A stretch of DNA of 64,000 nucleotides from Sinohyriopsis cumingii (lineage: Eukaryota > Mollusca > Bivalvia > Unionida > Unionidae). The stretch covers positions 140,119,751 to 140,183,750 of the forward strand of contig CM068827.1 in assembly GCA_028554795.2 (NCBI GenBank), written 5' to 3'. This document shows positions 14,175-26,089 of this stretch, piece by piece; position 1 is the first letter of the stretch; each line of letters begins with the position of its first letter. A program made the translations under genes and the position numbers. The notes beneath the pieces were generated by a model. The model made no database searches and had not been told where the DNA came from. It saw only the letters and a program-made list of their open reading frames with translations.

Positions 14175-15175
14175 ACCACATGTGATTTTAAGAAGGTTTT
14201 CAGCTTAGCTGACCATAAATACCTGTATGGGAACATGAAAAGCACAATTGTTCCCACTATCACTCTGATTGTTCAAATCATTCTTTACTGACAGAAACCA
14301 ACAAGCTGTTATTGGCAAAATTAAATCCCTGATAATGTTCATCAACATAGGAGTTTCACAGGGACCTATTTTAGGGCCTGTATTATTCATATTGTTTATA
14401 ATGACTTGCCCCTGTATGTGCAGCATTCAAAAACTGATCTATATGTAGATGATACTGCATTGCACAAATCGGATTTGAATGTTTAAACTTTGAACAAACA
14501 AATCTGGTTAAGATTTAGATCAAATTGAATACTGGTGCTTACAGAATAGCAAGTTTACCAATCCCTTAGGCAGAGATTTTCAGTGAACAGAAATGCAAGT
14601 CTTGAACTGTATATTGCAGATAATCTAATGCTGACAAAGAAAAACTTTTGGGAGTTAGTTTTGATAAAAATCTAACTGGAGTAAGAAAATAAATCAAGTT
14701 TGTTCTGTGGTATTCTCAAGAAGTTATTTCACATCAGATGAAAAGTTTCCTACCACTCAAGATGTGTTATGAATGATCATTGTAAAATACCATTTCCAAA
14801 AACAAATACTTTATAAAAAAAAATTTTCACTTACTCTGGTGCTATTCTTTGGAATGAAGTCTACAAAGTAATAGGATCAGAAACAGTTCAAAACAAACTC
14901 ATACGACCATCATTGTTAAAGGCAGTTGTCATTGTAAATATTGAAATATATGCACTCCAGTTTATTCTCTTAATTCATTTTATATACAGCTTATATTTTT
15001 ATACTTAATGTATTTAAGTGTGCTTTATTATTATTTTATTTAAATTTATTAATCTGTTTACAGTAGTTTGTTAATTCTGAGGGTATCAGGGGAGAGTAGT
15101 ATTATTTTAGCCAAGTTATTCTCATAAAATAAAGTGTTTATTATTATTATTTTTATTATTGCTTTATTATAATTT
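14175..15175 (+). mobile_element. Decayed LINE 3' end with reverse transcriptase remnants
   Basis: The + strand, across frameshifts, gives the RT blocks of a non-LTR retrotransposon in the right order. These are DFKKVFSLADHKYL (14185-14225; the usual catalytic Asp after AF is lost), a FTDRNQQAVIGK-like block near 14285, GVSQGPILGPVLFILF (14351-14399), then NDLPLYVQ and LYVDDTALH (about 14440-14465). Further on a W-C-L-Q-N block lies near 14530 and LLGVSFDKNLT near 14650-14680. The end is a run of ATT units at about 15135-15175. Multiple frameshifts and stops make it a dead 5'-truncated copy. Family could be CR1/L2 or Jockey-like; I cannot separate these. Confidence 0.8.
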
Positions 15176-15242
15176 AAGGTATAAACTTTTAACGTTTTAG
15201 AGCTTGAACTCAATTTTATTGGATAAAAGTTTTGAAAAATAT

Positions 15243-15529
15243 AAGGCCTGGTCTAGAGATCATTTAACTCCGAGTCAGAGACTGTGTTTCCACTTTCTAC
15301 AAATCAAAATTGACTTTACAAAAGTAAAATTCTTTGTGATTGGTTTAGCGCAAAATATCATTAAAGATCTGAAGTTTTAAGTTTTTTTTTATCTCCAGAC
15401 CCGGAAATCATAAGAGTTTCGAGCTTGAGTTTGAACTTGAAATTCAGCATTAGCCAATCAAGGACTTTGTAACATTTCAAGCTCCAGGTCAAACTCGAGA
15501 CCAGTTTTATAATCTCCAGACCAGGCTTG
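15243..15529. mobile_element. Short TIR element (MITE), 287 bp
   Basis: The left end AGGCCTGGTCTAGAGATCAT is matched by the reverse complement of the right end AATCTCCAGACCAGGCTT. The interior repeats GAGCTTGAGTTTGAACTTGA-like words. No coding capacity. Superfamily not assigned. Confidence 0.6.
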
Positions 15530-16117
15530 GTTTACTGTATTGTTTTCTTTTAATTGCATTTTCTACATGGGTCTGTGCAGAAAATCCCCATTGAGTTAGT
15601 CAGAATTTGTATACGGTAAGGTAGAACCTTACTGTTGTCGCATCGTGTGTTGATTATTGTCTTTTGGAAGAAATGTGTATTATTTCCAATAGTTTTTGTT
15701 ATATTTCTTATGTAATGTTATATTTATTATTTGAACTTTTTCCTTGTACTCTCTAAGGATAAACCTAACAGCTACTTTGGGTCTGCTGAATTGGTAAGGT
15801 CATATCAGCCAATGAAAACTACTTTTTACTGTATTAGAATCTGGTACAACAAGGATATGAGATTTTTTTTTAGTTGTCCCACATTCAAGTATTTTATGAG
15901 GCTACACACCAGGAATTATTAACTTAAATTCTCTTATGTGAATGAGATTACATCACTGTATATTCTTACTACTGCAAATGGAGAAATCCTGGTTTTTTCC
16001 TATTTAATTAAAATTCTTATTTCATATGATATGAAAACTGAATAAGTTTTACAGTGACATGTTCATTGACAAGTAATAGAAGTTAAATAAATTGACAGTA
16101 ATTTCAGGAAAAATTAT

Positions 16118-16290
16118 AGTTTGGTTTGATATTTTATGGCACGTCAACACAGGTGTGTTTTTTAGTGCTGAGGCAATCAGAGTAAAGTACCTTGCTTTAG
16201 AGCACGCTAAGATAGCCAGTAGTGGGATTTAAACCCACACCCTTTCAATTGTAAGACAAGCACACTTATCACCGAGCCATCCATGATCTC
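16118..16290 (-). mobile_element. SINE-C copy (tRNA-derived)
   Basis: On the - strand it starts GGATGGCTCGGTGATAAGTG (box A-like), has GTGGGTTTAAATCCCAC (box B-like), then a short body with TTGCCTCAGCACTAAAAAA and a tail ending near TATCAAACCAAAC. A second, decayed copy starts the window. The tRNA cloverleaf is not intact. Confidence 0.6.
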
Positions 16291-16732
16291 TGCCTCCATT
16301 AGTCTTCTCTTTAAACATATATGAGAGTGTATTGAGCCTATTTTACATCCCTGAGCCTGATTGGGAAAGGGAGGGTCAGTGGGAGGGAGGAGGAAGTATT
16401 CTGGATTCAGATTGAATTTGATTGGGATCCACATAAATTATTTGCTCAATTTCTATATGCAAGCCATGCATATGTTTGGCACCATGTTGTTCCTATAGCA
16501 TGCTGTTCTTTCAAATTACAGTTTTTCATTGATATCAGTTAGAAATAAAGATGAAAAAAACATGTAAGATTTTATTTTAGTACACTTGTCATGCATTATT
16601 GATATTATTCCTGGTGTGTATTTAAAGAGGATTTATTTCAGTAAATAAGTTCAAGTGTGGATATACTAAAGTCCAAATTATTAGCATTATTAGCACAAGC
16701 TTTTGAGATTAATGTACTTGTTCAAGTTCAGA

Positions 16733-18171
16733 TCTTCATACACTAGGTAGAACTGTGAAGTAAAGGCTTCATACACTAGGTAGAACTGTGAAGTAAGGCT
16801 TCTTACACTAGGTAGAACTGTGAAGTAAGGCTTCATACACTAGGTAGAACTGTGAAGTAAAGGCTTCATACACTAGGTAGAACTGTGAAGTAAAGGCTTC
16901 ATACACTAGGTAGAACTGTGAAGTAAAGGCTTCTTACATGAGGTAGAACTGTGAAGTAAAGGCTTCGTACACTAGGTAGAACTGTGAAGTAAAGGCTTCA
17001 TACACTAGGTAGAACTTTGAAGTAAAGGCTTCATACACTAGGTAGAACTGTGAAGTAAAGGCTTCTTACATGAGGTAGAACTGTGAAGTAAGGCTTCTTA
17101 CACTAGGTAGAACTGTGAAGTAAAGGCTTCATACACTAGGTAGAACTGTGAAGTAAAGGCTTCGTACACTAGGTAGAACTGTGAAGTAAAGGCTTCATAC
17201 ACTAGGTAGAACTGTGAAGTAAGGCTTCTTACACTAGGTAGAACTGTGAAGTAAAGGCTTCTTACATGAGGTAGAACTGTGAAGTAAAGGCTTCATACAC
17301 TAGGTAGAACTTTGAAGTAAAGGCTTCATACACTAGGTAGAACTGTGAAGTAAAGGCTTCTTACATGAGGTAGAACTGTGAAGTAAGGCTTCTTACACTA
17401 GGTAGAACTGTGAAGTAAAGGCTTCATACACTAGGTAGAACTGTGAAGTAAAGGCTTCTTACATGAGGTAGAACTGTGAAGTAAAGGCTTCGTACACTAG
17501 GTAGAACTGTGAAGTAAAGGCTTCTTACATGAGGTAGAACTGTGAAGTAAAGGCTTCGTACACTAGGTAGAACTGTGAAGTAAAGGCTTCATACACTAGG
17601 TAGAACTTTGAAGTAAAGGCTTCATACACTAGGTAGAACTGTGAAGTAAAGGCTTCTTACATGAGGTAGAACTGTGAAGTAAGGCTTCTTACACTAGGTA
17701 GAACTGTGAAGTAAAGGCTTCATACACTAGGTAGAACTGTGAAGTAAAGGCTTCTTACATGAGGTAGAACTGTGAAGTAAAGGCTTCGTACACTAGGTAG
17801 AACTGTGAAGTAAAGGCTTCTTACATGAGGTAGAACTGTGAAGTAAAGGCTTCGTACACTAGGTAGAACTGTGAAGTAAAGGCTTCATACACTAGGTAGA
17901 ACTGTGAAGTAAAGGCTTCATACACTAGGTAGAACTGTGAAGTAAAGGCTTCATACACTAGGTAGAACTGTGAAGTAAAGGCTTCATACACTAGGTAGAA
18001 CTGTGAAGTAAAGGCTTCTTACATGAGGTAGAACTGTGAAGTAAAGGCTTCGTACACTAGGTAGAACTGTGAAGTAAAGGCTTCATACACTAGGTAGAAC
18101 TGTGAAGTAAAGGCTTCTTACACTAGGTAGAACTGTGAAGTAAAGGCTTCTTATGCTAGTTAGAACTGTGG
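16733..18171. repeat. 33-bp minisatellite with 295-bp higher-order repeat
   Basis: About 43 copies of a 33-bp unit (32 bp where one A is missing) containing CACTAGGTAGAACTGTGAAG and AGGCTTCATA. The variant AACTTTGAAG occurs at 17013, 17308 and 17604, each time in the same order of neighbouring variants, showing a higher-order unit of about nine monomers. Confidence 0.96.
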
Positions 18172-19098
18172 AGCATTCACTCCAGTCTGTTCCATGATTG
18201 CACACTTTGTGAGATAATACATGTAGTTGCCTGAATATGTGTATCAGATTATTACCTGCTGCAAATGATGTACAATATTGGATAAATATAATTTGTCATT
18301 GTACATACATGTAGATGCAAAGTCTGTGCAAACATGAAAGGTGTTTATGTATAGAAAAGAGTCCTTTTCATACAAAAGTGCACTTTTTCCAAAATATATA
18401 TTCTCTTCACATATTAATTATTCATTTGAATTAGTTTCTGATGGAAAATATTACAATTGTAATAAATTAATACAAGTAATTGTGTTGTAAATTAAATGAA
18501 AAAGGGAAGACTTGTGCATCTCATAGTTCACTGAAACATTTTTTTATAAAAGTCCACAAGTATTTATTTTCCTTCACAGTATCACTGACTGGTGACTCTT
18601 GATTACCATCATTTTTATTACAAAGTTTCACGCATCAAAAGCTCTCAACAGTTTTCCCTTGAATCAGTTTGTATTTTGCAAAGAATGTGATAATGACAAA
18701 ACAACCATGCTCAGCCTGCAAGGAAGTTCAAACTTAAGTTTTCCTGGGGCTGGGTTTTTAAGGCTGCTAGGCTGCTCTTCCATACTTCTCCAAGTTCACC
18801 TTGAGTTGGACATCAGGCTTGGGACAGGATTTTATTTAGCATGAACCCCAAAAATATACAAACTGGACTTAAATATTCCTCTAAAAACCTTTTGATCAAC
18901 TCCAGACCAACTTTGATTCCCCATTTTACTGATAGAAACATGTGTCTCTTGGTGGGTCTTTTTTAATTCGTGTCTACCCAATGTTTACCAATTTTATTTT
19001 CAAAGACCCGAAAGCCATTTGGACCACCATTGATCCTTTTGCTACTTACAACACTTAAAAACAGATCTCACATTTGGCCTAAAAATTCCAGGTTACAG
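18172..19098. other. Non-coding stretch
   Basis: No gene supported. The 81-codon frame at 18599-18844 has no recognisable domain and no splice context. Confidence 0.45.
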
Positions 19099-19373
19099 TA
19101 ATAAAGTAACCAGTTAATAGCTTGTTGCGTACACATGTTAGCCGATGGCCGAGTGATTAGAGTTTCCGCCTTGGAAACGGGAGGTTGTGGGTTCGAACCC
19201 AGTGCTAGACATCACTATAAACTGCCACACTGCAGACACCTTAGCAATGTGACTGAAAAATTTATAAAGCTACATTAAAAGTCCTAATCACACACACACA
19301 CACATTAGCCTTTCTAATCTGATTATGATAACAAAGTAATCAATTAATAGCTTGTTGTGTACACATGCTAGCC
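19099..19373. repeat. 45-bp direct repeats flanking a SINE
   Basis: 19099-19143 and 19329-19373 share about 40 of 45 bases (with TTAATAGCTTGTTG and GTACACATG), offset 230 bp, with a SINE-B copy between them. Confidence 0.8.
19144..19304 (+). mobile_element. SINE-B copy 3, internally deleted
   Basis: The head GATGGCCGAGTGATTAGAGT and GGGTTCGAACCC jump directly to the 3' part AGTGCTAGACATCACTATAA and end in a CA run, so about 150 bp of body is missing relative to copies 1 and 2. TTAGCC flanks both ends (19138-19143, 19305-19310). Confidence 0.8.
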
Positions 19374-20034
19374 TTCTTTATCAGAATACTTAGCCATACA
19401 TCATGGGAATGGTCATTTTCTATAACATTTTCTGTCCCCAGTAGACTGGTTCCAGATGGTTTCAGTAAAAGGGAAATAGAACACATAAAAAGGCTGCTTT
19501 TATTTCGTGTTAATTTTTTTTTCAAAAAATCTTTTCTAAATGTGGCAGATTTCAACTATAAAACAGTATAGGCAGTAGATGTCCTTTAAAACAGTGTTTT
19601 TGTCTGATTAGAAAGACTACAAGTAAATGGATGTACATGAAATGGACTTGTGTTAATATGTTAACACCACAATTCCTAGATTCTATATACCTTTTTATAT
19701 TACTCTTTAGTAATAAAAATTTCACCTGGCCAGTTGTATGCAAATATTGTAGTTAATCATTTATCTCTCAGCTGCTTCATCCCCATAAATGTCCCTGCAT
19801 TCTATGCATACTCCTTTGTATTACTTCACTTTTATTTTATAGTTTTCCTTTTTTATTGCAAATTTCACAAATTTCTTTGAAATTCCAGGAATATAATGAT
19901 TTTATGCATACAACTGAATTTCTGATTAATGTTGACACTGTAACAGTAGAGGGATTGTTATGACCTGTCGTAAATAGGACATGTAGCATTCTATTGCAGA
20001 AAACCTGTAGCACATATGCTCACTACTAAGTTGA
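19374..20034. other. Non-coding stretch
   Basis: AT-rich; overlapping short frames on both strands with no recognised product. Nothing supported. Confidence 0.4.
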
Positions 20035-20219
20035 GTCAGATTTCAAACAACAAAAGATCCTGATCTGCCATAGCATAATATGCCTGCAGATCATGGTCAG
20101 TAATTATTGTTCTAATGATTAATCCTAGCAAACTTCACAGATTCAGATCTGCCAGCACAGTATGTGACTGCAGATCTGGGCCTGTGCAGTTTGCAGTTGG
20201 ATTCAATTTATAAGTGAGT
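20035..20219. mobile_element. Palindromic foldback element, double copy 1
   Basis: Two consecutive imperfect hairpins. The first pairs CTGATCTGCCATAGCATA with GCCTGCAGATCATGG; the second pairs CAGATCTGCCAGCACA with TGACTGCAGATCTG. The ends carry TTCAAACAACA and TGCAGTTTGCAGTTGGATTC, the same ends as at 54323-54438. No open frame. Confidence 0.7.
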
Positions 20220-20497
20220 ATTGATGGTACTATGATCTCATTAATTGTGTTGTATTGAAAAAAAATCACTCACTTATAAACCCATTTCTTTGTGTAATTA
20301 TAAAGAAAATTCTTACAGATAAAGCGTAATTTTTTAAATTAAATTGTAGATACGTATTCAGCTATTATTGTTTGAACAATTAGTGACAAGGTACTTTTTC
20401 CCCGTACTTTTCTTACTTGAGGGTAGATACTCAGCTTAGAGTGGTGCAAGAAAATGCACACCAGCTTGCCATATGATCTTGCTTCTAAGACATGACC

Positions 20498-20673
20498 AAC
20501 ACCAACTGCACAGACCCAGATCTGTCATCGCATAATGCACTGGGAGATCTGGGTCTATGCTGTTTGTCAGGAGCAATCAATACAACAAACAACGTAGACC
20601 CTGATCTGCATGTGCATTATGCTGCAGCAGAACTGGATCTGTTGTTTGCAGTTTGACGACTTTTAAGCGAGTA
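20498..20673. mobile_element. Palindromic foldback element, double copy 2
   Basis: Two hairpins in a row, the first with arms CAGACCCAGATCTG and GAGATCTGGGTCTATG, the second with GACCCTGATCTGCATGTGCA and a mismatched right arm ending TTTGCAGTTTGACGAC. Same organisation as 20035-20219 and 23264-23455. Confidence 0.7.
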
Positions 20674-21779
20674 CATATGGTATAATCCTCCAAGCAGTTT
20701 TAGATTGTTTGGACCCCTAAATACATTATTTTATTTTTAAAAATTTTAAACTTGAGTGCTCCAATATTTCAAAAAAGATTATGCTTATTTTCCATTTAAA
20801 TATTTTCCATTTAAGAAGCGGTCTGGTCCGGAGCTGATTAAGTCTCAAGTATAAACTAAAAAATAATTAATTGAGATAATAAGGTAGGGAGTAAGATTTA
20901 GGTTGTTCTACAAAAAAGAAAGTTTTCATGGACAGTATACCCATAGTATATGCTTTGCTGTTTACATAGATGTCATGTCAGGTAGGAAGTTAATCAACCA
21001 GATAGAGAAATGTTTCAAAGTTTAATTCATATTGTCTTGCATGTTCTTTTATCATGCACATATTCTAGAGTGCATGGCACTGATGATGCCGTATTTATCT
21101 ATGCATGCAGGAAGGTGTAGGGTCATTATACATTGTATACATTAGTAAAAACCTGTAGTAAAAAAGCTTTTGGTTCTGAGATCCTATTATCATGCATGAG
21201 AAAGTGTATCATTATTTACCTTCATTCCCTTTTTCCTTTTCATTTGCATGTTAATAAGTCACACTCTCTCTTACATGCATTTCCAATGCATTCTTTTCAA
21301 TTTATTTTGTTCTTTTAACATAATACAGTCTTTTTTCTTTCATTTTTCTGTTTATTTATAAACATGCCAATAGTGAATATGAACCATTTTTATATATAAG
21401 GACATTCCGAACTATTGATGCCTGGTAGATGTTAATTTACAGTGTTTCTCCAAGGGGGGGGGGGGGGGAATATGCTTTAAATTAGAGAAGGCTTTCTTAA
21501 ATCAAAATGTAAATAAAAATGTCTCAAAATGGTTTCAAAGCAGGGAAATGGCTTTGGGCTTATTATCAAGCATGGAGTTATCATTGGAGAAATACTGCAT
21601 ATCATTCCAACAAACAAGGTGGAATATTCTGCAACTGTAACATCAGTTGTGAAATCCACCCCCACCCCATCTGTAAAAAGGACTTTACTTAAAAAACTGG
21701 GCTTTTCTGAGTGCAGGTTGGATTTACTAATGAAATAAAAGTTGAAAATGTGATGTACAAGTTATGCAAATTTGGTTTA
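20674..21779. other. Non-coding stretch with a G-run
   Basis: No gene supported. A run of about 14 G lies at 21454-21469. The short frames on both strands at 21477-21738 are mutual shadows with no known domain. Confidence 0.45.
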
Positions 21780-22740
21780 TTTTTCACTGGAATGTTTAGC
21801 TGTACCGGAAGCGGACCAGCATGTCAGATGTTCTGCTGTCTGTCTCCCATCATCTGATCATTCATGTTTCCTAAATTACTTAACGGATTGCCACAAAACT
21901 TTACACAAACATTTATCCCACAATCTAGTTGATCCTTTTATGCAAATGGTGTTGCCCGAACATCCAATATCGCCATCTTTATGACTCGTTCTCCTGAATG
22001 GATGGTCATATTAATATAAGATTTTCACCAAAAAACTTACGATGATGTTTAGTTGGTTCTAAGTGCAAATGTTGTCACTCTGACATCCAGTATTGTCATC
22101 ACGACAGCCATCTTGAAACTCGTGTTCTTGCTATATAGAAAGGAAAGCCATATCGATATTTAATTATTAATGTCTAGTTGCAAATGTTGCCACTCTGACA
22201 TCCAGTATTGTCATCATGACAGCCATCTTGAAACTCATGTTCTTGCTATATTTAAAGAAAAGCCATATCGACATTTAATTATTAATATCTGGTTGATTCT
22301 AAATAAATCTTCTGCTACTCAGACATCCAATATCGCCACCACATTGGATGTCTTGAAAATGTTATCACTACTTCTCTTGAATGAATAGTCATATCAGCAT
22401 GAGATTTTCAGAGATGGCATCCATGAGATTTAGTTGATCTTAAATGAAAAATATTGCTGTTCTAACATCCCAAAAAAGGGTTTACATAAAATGATTTCCA
22501 AAATGCAAATGGTGGCAATCTTATATTGAATATGGCTGCCAAGACAGCCTTCTTGAAATTGTCATTATCACTACTCCTCTTGAATGGATGGCAATATTGG
22601 CATGAGGTTTTCACCCTGCATTTTCTAATGCTGTCTGGTTTGTCCTAAATAAAAACTGTGCTGACTTCATATTCATTATGGCCACCCCAGCGGCTAATTT
22701 GAAATCTTGTCACTCAGGAATATCATAAATGGTTTTAACA
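21780..22740. repeat. Decayed ladder of about 116-bp modules
   Basis: Successive modules recur with growing divergence. The clearest pair is GCAAATGTTG(T/C)CACTCTGACA at 22064 and 22180 (period 116), each followed by TCCAGTATTGTCATCA, a GACAGCCATCTTGAAACTC word and AAGCCATATCGA. Weaker related modules lie before (21860-22020) and after (22300-22700). Origin unknown. Confidence 0.65.
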
Positions 22741-23263
22741 CTGAACAAAAAAAAGAAAAGAAATTGGCTTATCTTGAATTGCAGGAAGTTCTTTTTGGAT
22801 AGTATAGTCACAGTCTTCTTGTTGAGAAATTAATATGAATCCCACAGTCATGCATTCTAGAATAGACCCAGAACAATCACCTTACCTTCTCTGATTCCTT
22901 TTATATGAAACAATTATCTGAAATAAGTATTGTAATTTAATGTTAAAATAGATCAATATACAAGAAGATGATTAGAAAAGTAAAGAAAAAAAAAGAAAAT
23001 ATGGAAAATCAAGTTTAATTTTTTTCCATCAGAGATGTTTATTTCTTTGGTAGATTTCCAAATGTCAGGCATTAGGTTGAATTGTCTTGAAAGTATCGAC
23101 TGGTGTTTTGACATTTTCAAGATTCAGATTTGGTCAGTTATAACACAGTATGTGCAGAATCAATGTCATTACTGTCACTTTTTTATTGTTAGAATTTTTA
23201 AGTTGCTTTATATTTCCTTGAAAAATCAAGGAGTTTTATAGCTAAAGTTGACATGCTACTACT

Positions 23264-23455
23264 ACATACTCAAACTGCAAACAACAAAGATCCTGATCTG
23301 CTATAGCATAATGTGCCTGCAGATTAGGGTCTATATTGTTTGTTCTACTGATTTCTTCTAACAATCTGCACCAACCCAGATCTGTCAGTGTATTATGTGA
23401 TGGCAGATCTTGGTCTGTGCAGTTTGCAGTTGGACTTGTCTTATAAATGAGTTTA
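23264..23455. mobile_element. Palindromic foldback element, double copy 3
   Basis: It starts CTCAAACTGCAAACAAC and ends TGCAGTTTGCAGTTGG followed by ACTTGTCTTATAAATGAGT. It contains two hairpins, CTGATCTGCTATAGCATAAT against GCCTGCAGATTAGGGTC, and CCCAGATCTGTCAGTG against GATGGCAGATCTTGG. Confidence 0.72.
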
Positions 23456-23462
23456 TATGTTA

Positions 23463-24110
23463 ATGAAGTTGTCTAATCATGGCTATTTTGTTTTGTTCTT
23501 AAGTAGCACTGCATACCTAACAGCTATATGAATTAATTTATAAGTTTAAATTATAACTAATTGCTAAGTGATCTTAGCATTATTTGCACTTTCAACACAA
23601 ATTGCAAATTAACATTTCATCCATGCTTCGGACATATCAGCCTGGAAAAATTTGATCTTACAATAAAATGTTGGTTATCCAAACCCATGTGGAGACATGA
23701 TTTTTGTTGGATGATTAGTGTTTTGGATCACTTGTAATGCACAGTTAATTAAATAGCATTCCATTTGCCCATGTGATCAGTAAAAAATGGATAATTGACA
23801 TTTCATTGTGTTGTCTGCTGACTGAAGATCATGCAACTTTGAGTCTTAAAATTTGTTTCCACTAACAGTCAATCCAAAATTATAAATTTATTCATATTGG
23901 ATATTCAGACCATTATAGCCATAGGTTTAGATGAATATGCATGTTTTTTTAGCAAAAGCAGATGATTTTGCTATAATTTCATGACATGCTGCTATAATAG
24001 AAATGTTTCAATGGTTTAACATTTGTTTGAATTGGACTTATTTGGTGTGCGGTGTTTTTACAAATATAAATCTTTCTTTTTGTCCAAGAGTTTAACTTCC
24101 TTGATTATCT
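23463..24110. other. Non-coding stretch
   Basis: AT-rich sequence, no gene or repeat that I can support. Confidence 0.4.
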
Positions 24111-24112
24111 TT

Positions 24113-24557
24113 TGCCAGTAATGTCTCAAAGTCACATCCATTCTATCACTGATGATTTGGTGGACTGATTCTCTGTTGCCAGTAATGTCTCTAAGTCACA
24201 TCCATTCTATCACTGATGATTTGGTGGACTGATTCTCTGTTGCCAGTAATGTCTCTAAGCCACATCCATTCTATCACTGATGATTTGGTGGACTGACTCT
24301 CTGTTGCCAGTAATGTCTCTGAGTCACATCCATTCTATCACTGATGATTTTGTGGACTGACTCTCTGTTGCCAGTAATGTCTCTATGTCACATCCATTCT
24401 ATCACAGATGATTTGGTGGGCTGATTCTCTGTTGCTATAAATGTCTCCAATTCATATCTGTTTTATTGCTGATGATTTCGTTGATGGATTCTATGTTGCC
24501 ATTAATGTCTCTAAGTCACATTGCTGATGATTTGGTAGACTGATTCTTTGTTGCCAT
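24113..24557. repeat. 64-bp minisatellite, about 7 copies
   Basis: Units of 64 bp (TGCCAGTAATGTCTCTAAG, then CACATCCATTCTATCACTG and ATGATTTGGTGGACTGA) start at 24121, 24185, 24249 and so on. The last two are degenerate. Confidence 0.92.
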
Positions 24558-24667
24558 AAAAATTCATTTTTATAACACTGGACACACAACAATGTTATGC
24601 TGTATAGTAAATAACAAAGATGAATTCCAGTCATATATCCAATATTCCAGGCTGATATATCAAATCT

Positions 24668-24797
24668 AGTTAGATCTGTGTCTAAACCAGCTGCAAAGTC
24701 TGTGTCTAAACAAGCTGACACTTTGTAAAGTCTGTGTCTAAACAAGCTGAATTTTTGGTAAAGTCTGTGTCTGAAAAACTGACATTTTTGTAAAGTC
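24668..24797. repeat. Short degenerate tandem, 4 copies
   Basis: Four spaced copies of GTCTGTGTCTAAACAAGCTG separated by T-rich linkers of variable length. The - strand 105-codon frame over it is a product of the repeat. Confidence 0.7.
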
Positions 24798-24799
24798 AA

Positions 24800-26089
24800 A
24801 ATGCTCATGCAATATAAGGCTTGATTCTCAAAGAAAATCTATGTACATTTTTACATATTCTGTATTTGGCCATGTATAATGGACAGCCTTCTGAAACAAA
24901 AGCCTAGACTCAGATCTGCAATTACATAGCCCCCTACCCCCAGGCAGGTCTAGGAAAAAAGCAGTTAATTATAGTTAGGATTTCATGCAAACAATGTAAA
25001 CCCTAAACTGCCAACTATGGCTAGCCATTGCAGCCATTATGTTGAAATGTTTTGTGAGTGCTCAGTTTTCACACAATACATAGATAATGTGATTTAATAG
25101 TATCTTCTGATTGGTTCTTTTGAGTATGCATAATCAAACCAGAGGTCTTAAAACATTTCCATGTTTTGGCCATGAATGGTTGCCATTGCCAACTTTGTGT
25201 AACAACAGATCTCAGTCTAAGCTACATCTTTTTAACAAATTAATGGTCAGTAGCCCCCAATTAAAGTCCAATAATTCTGAAAAGCTTTTACAGCAGCAAA
25301 TAATATATTAGAAAGCATTTGGATTTAACCTGAAGCATAATCTGAGTTATGTCCCTTAAAATGATTGATTATCCTACCTTGATTATATTGGCCTCAGTTC
25401 AATTAAGGCCAGGAACAGGTGTAATATCTATCATAATATACAGTTTGGATATTACTCGTTAAGGTATATCAGCTTTTTCACTGTGCATGACTACCTTAAT
25501 TAATTCTTTGCATAATAATCAGACATTGAGTGAAGGTCAGCATTCTCTCCACAACCTCCCACCCCCACTCCTGGATTGTATAATACTAATATGAGAATAT
25601 TAGCTCCAAGCTGCTCTAAATATCTCGAAATTTTGTCCTCAAACTGAATTTGTTTAACATTTTTCTTGTTGCTTTGTTGATTGCAATGATTTTTTTGTCA
25701 TATAACATTAAGTGAAGCATCAGTGATTAAAATAACAGTTATAATATTTTAAATTCTACTGATGAGAGTCTTCTTTTATTTCTGAGAAAATTTTGAATGA
25801 ATTTGTTAACTCTTTTTCAAGAATGAAATGTTTCCAAAATATTTATTTGCAAAACTAACAAATGCTGCTGCATCTTTTGCCAGAAGTTTATAACAAAATT
25901 ATTGATACTTTCAAAAGTTGCATAAGCACTATAATGTAAAATCCAGTTTGAGGGGAAATTTAGAGACACTTTGGCATGATAGTACCTTGCATTAGCATTT
26001 TGACTCAAGGGTTTGATTTTAATCTTTGATCTAATCATGTGTGTGATGTACTAACTTGTGTGTTTTTTTCTTTTGACTGTTTCCTCTAG
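24800..26089. other. Intron before the microexon
   Basis: No gene supported. A possible decayed palindromic-family fragment lies at 24898-25035 (AGATCTGCAATTACATAG, then GCAAACAATGTAAACCC). The last 40 bases hold the branch point and pyrimidine tract of the microexon. Confidence 0.5.
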
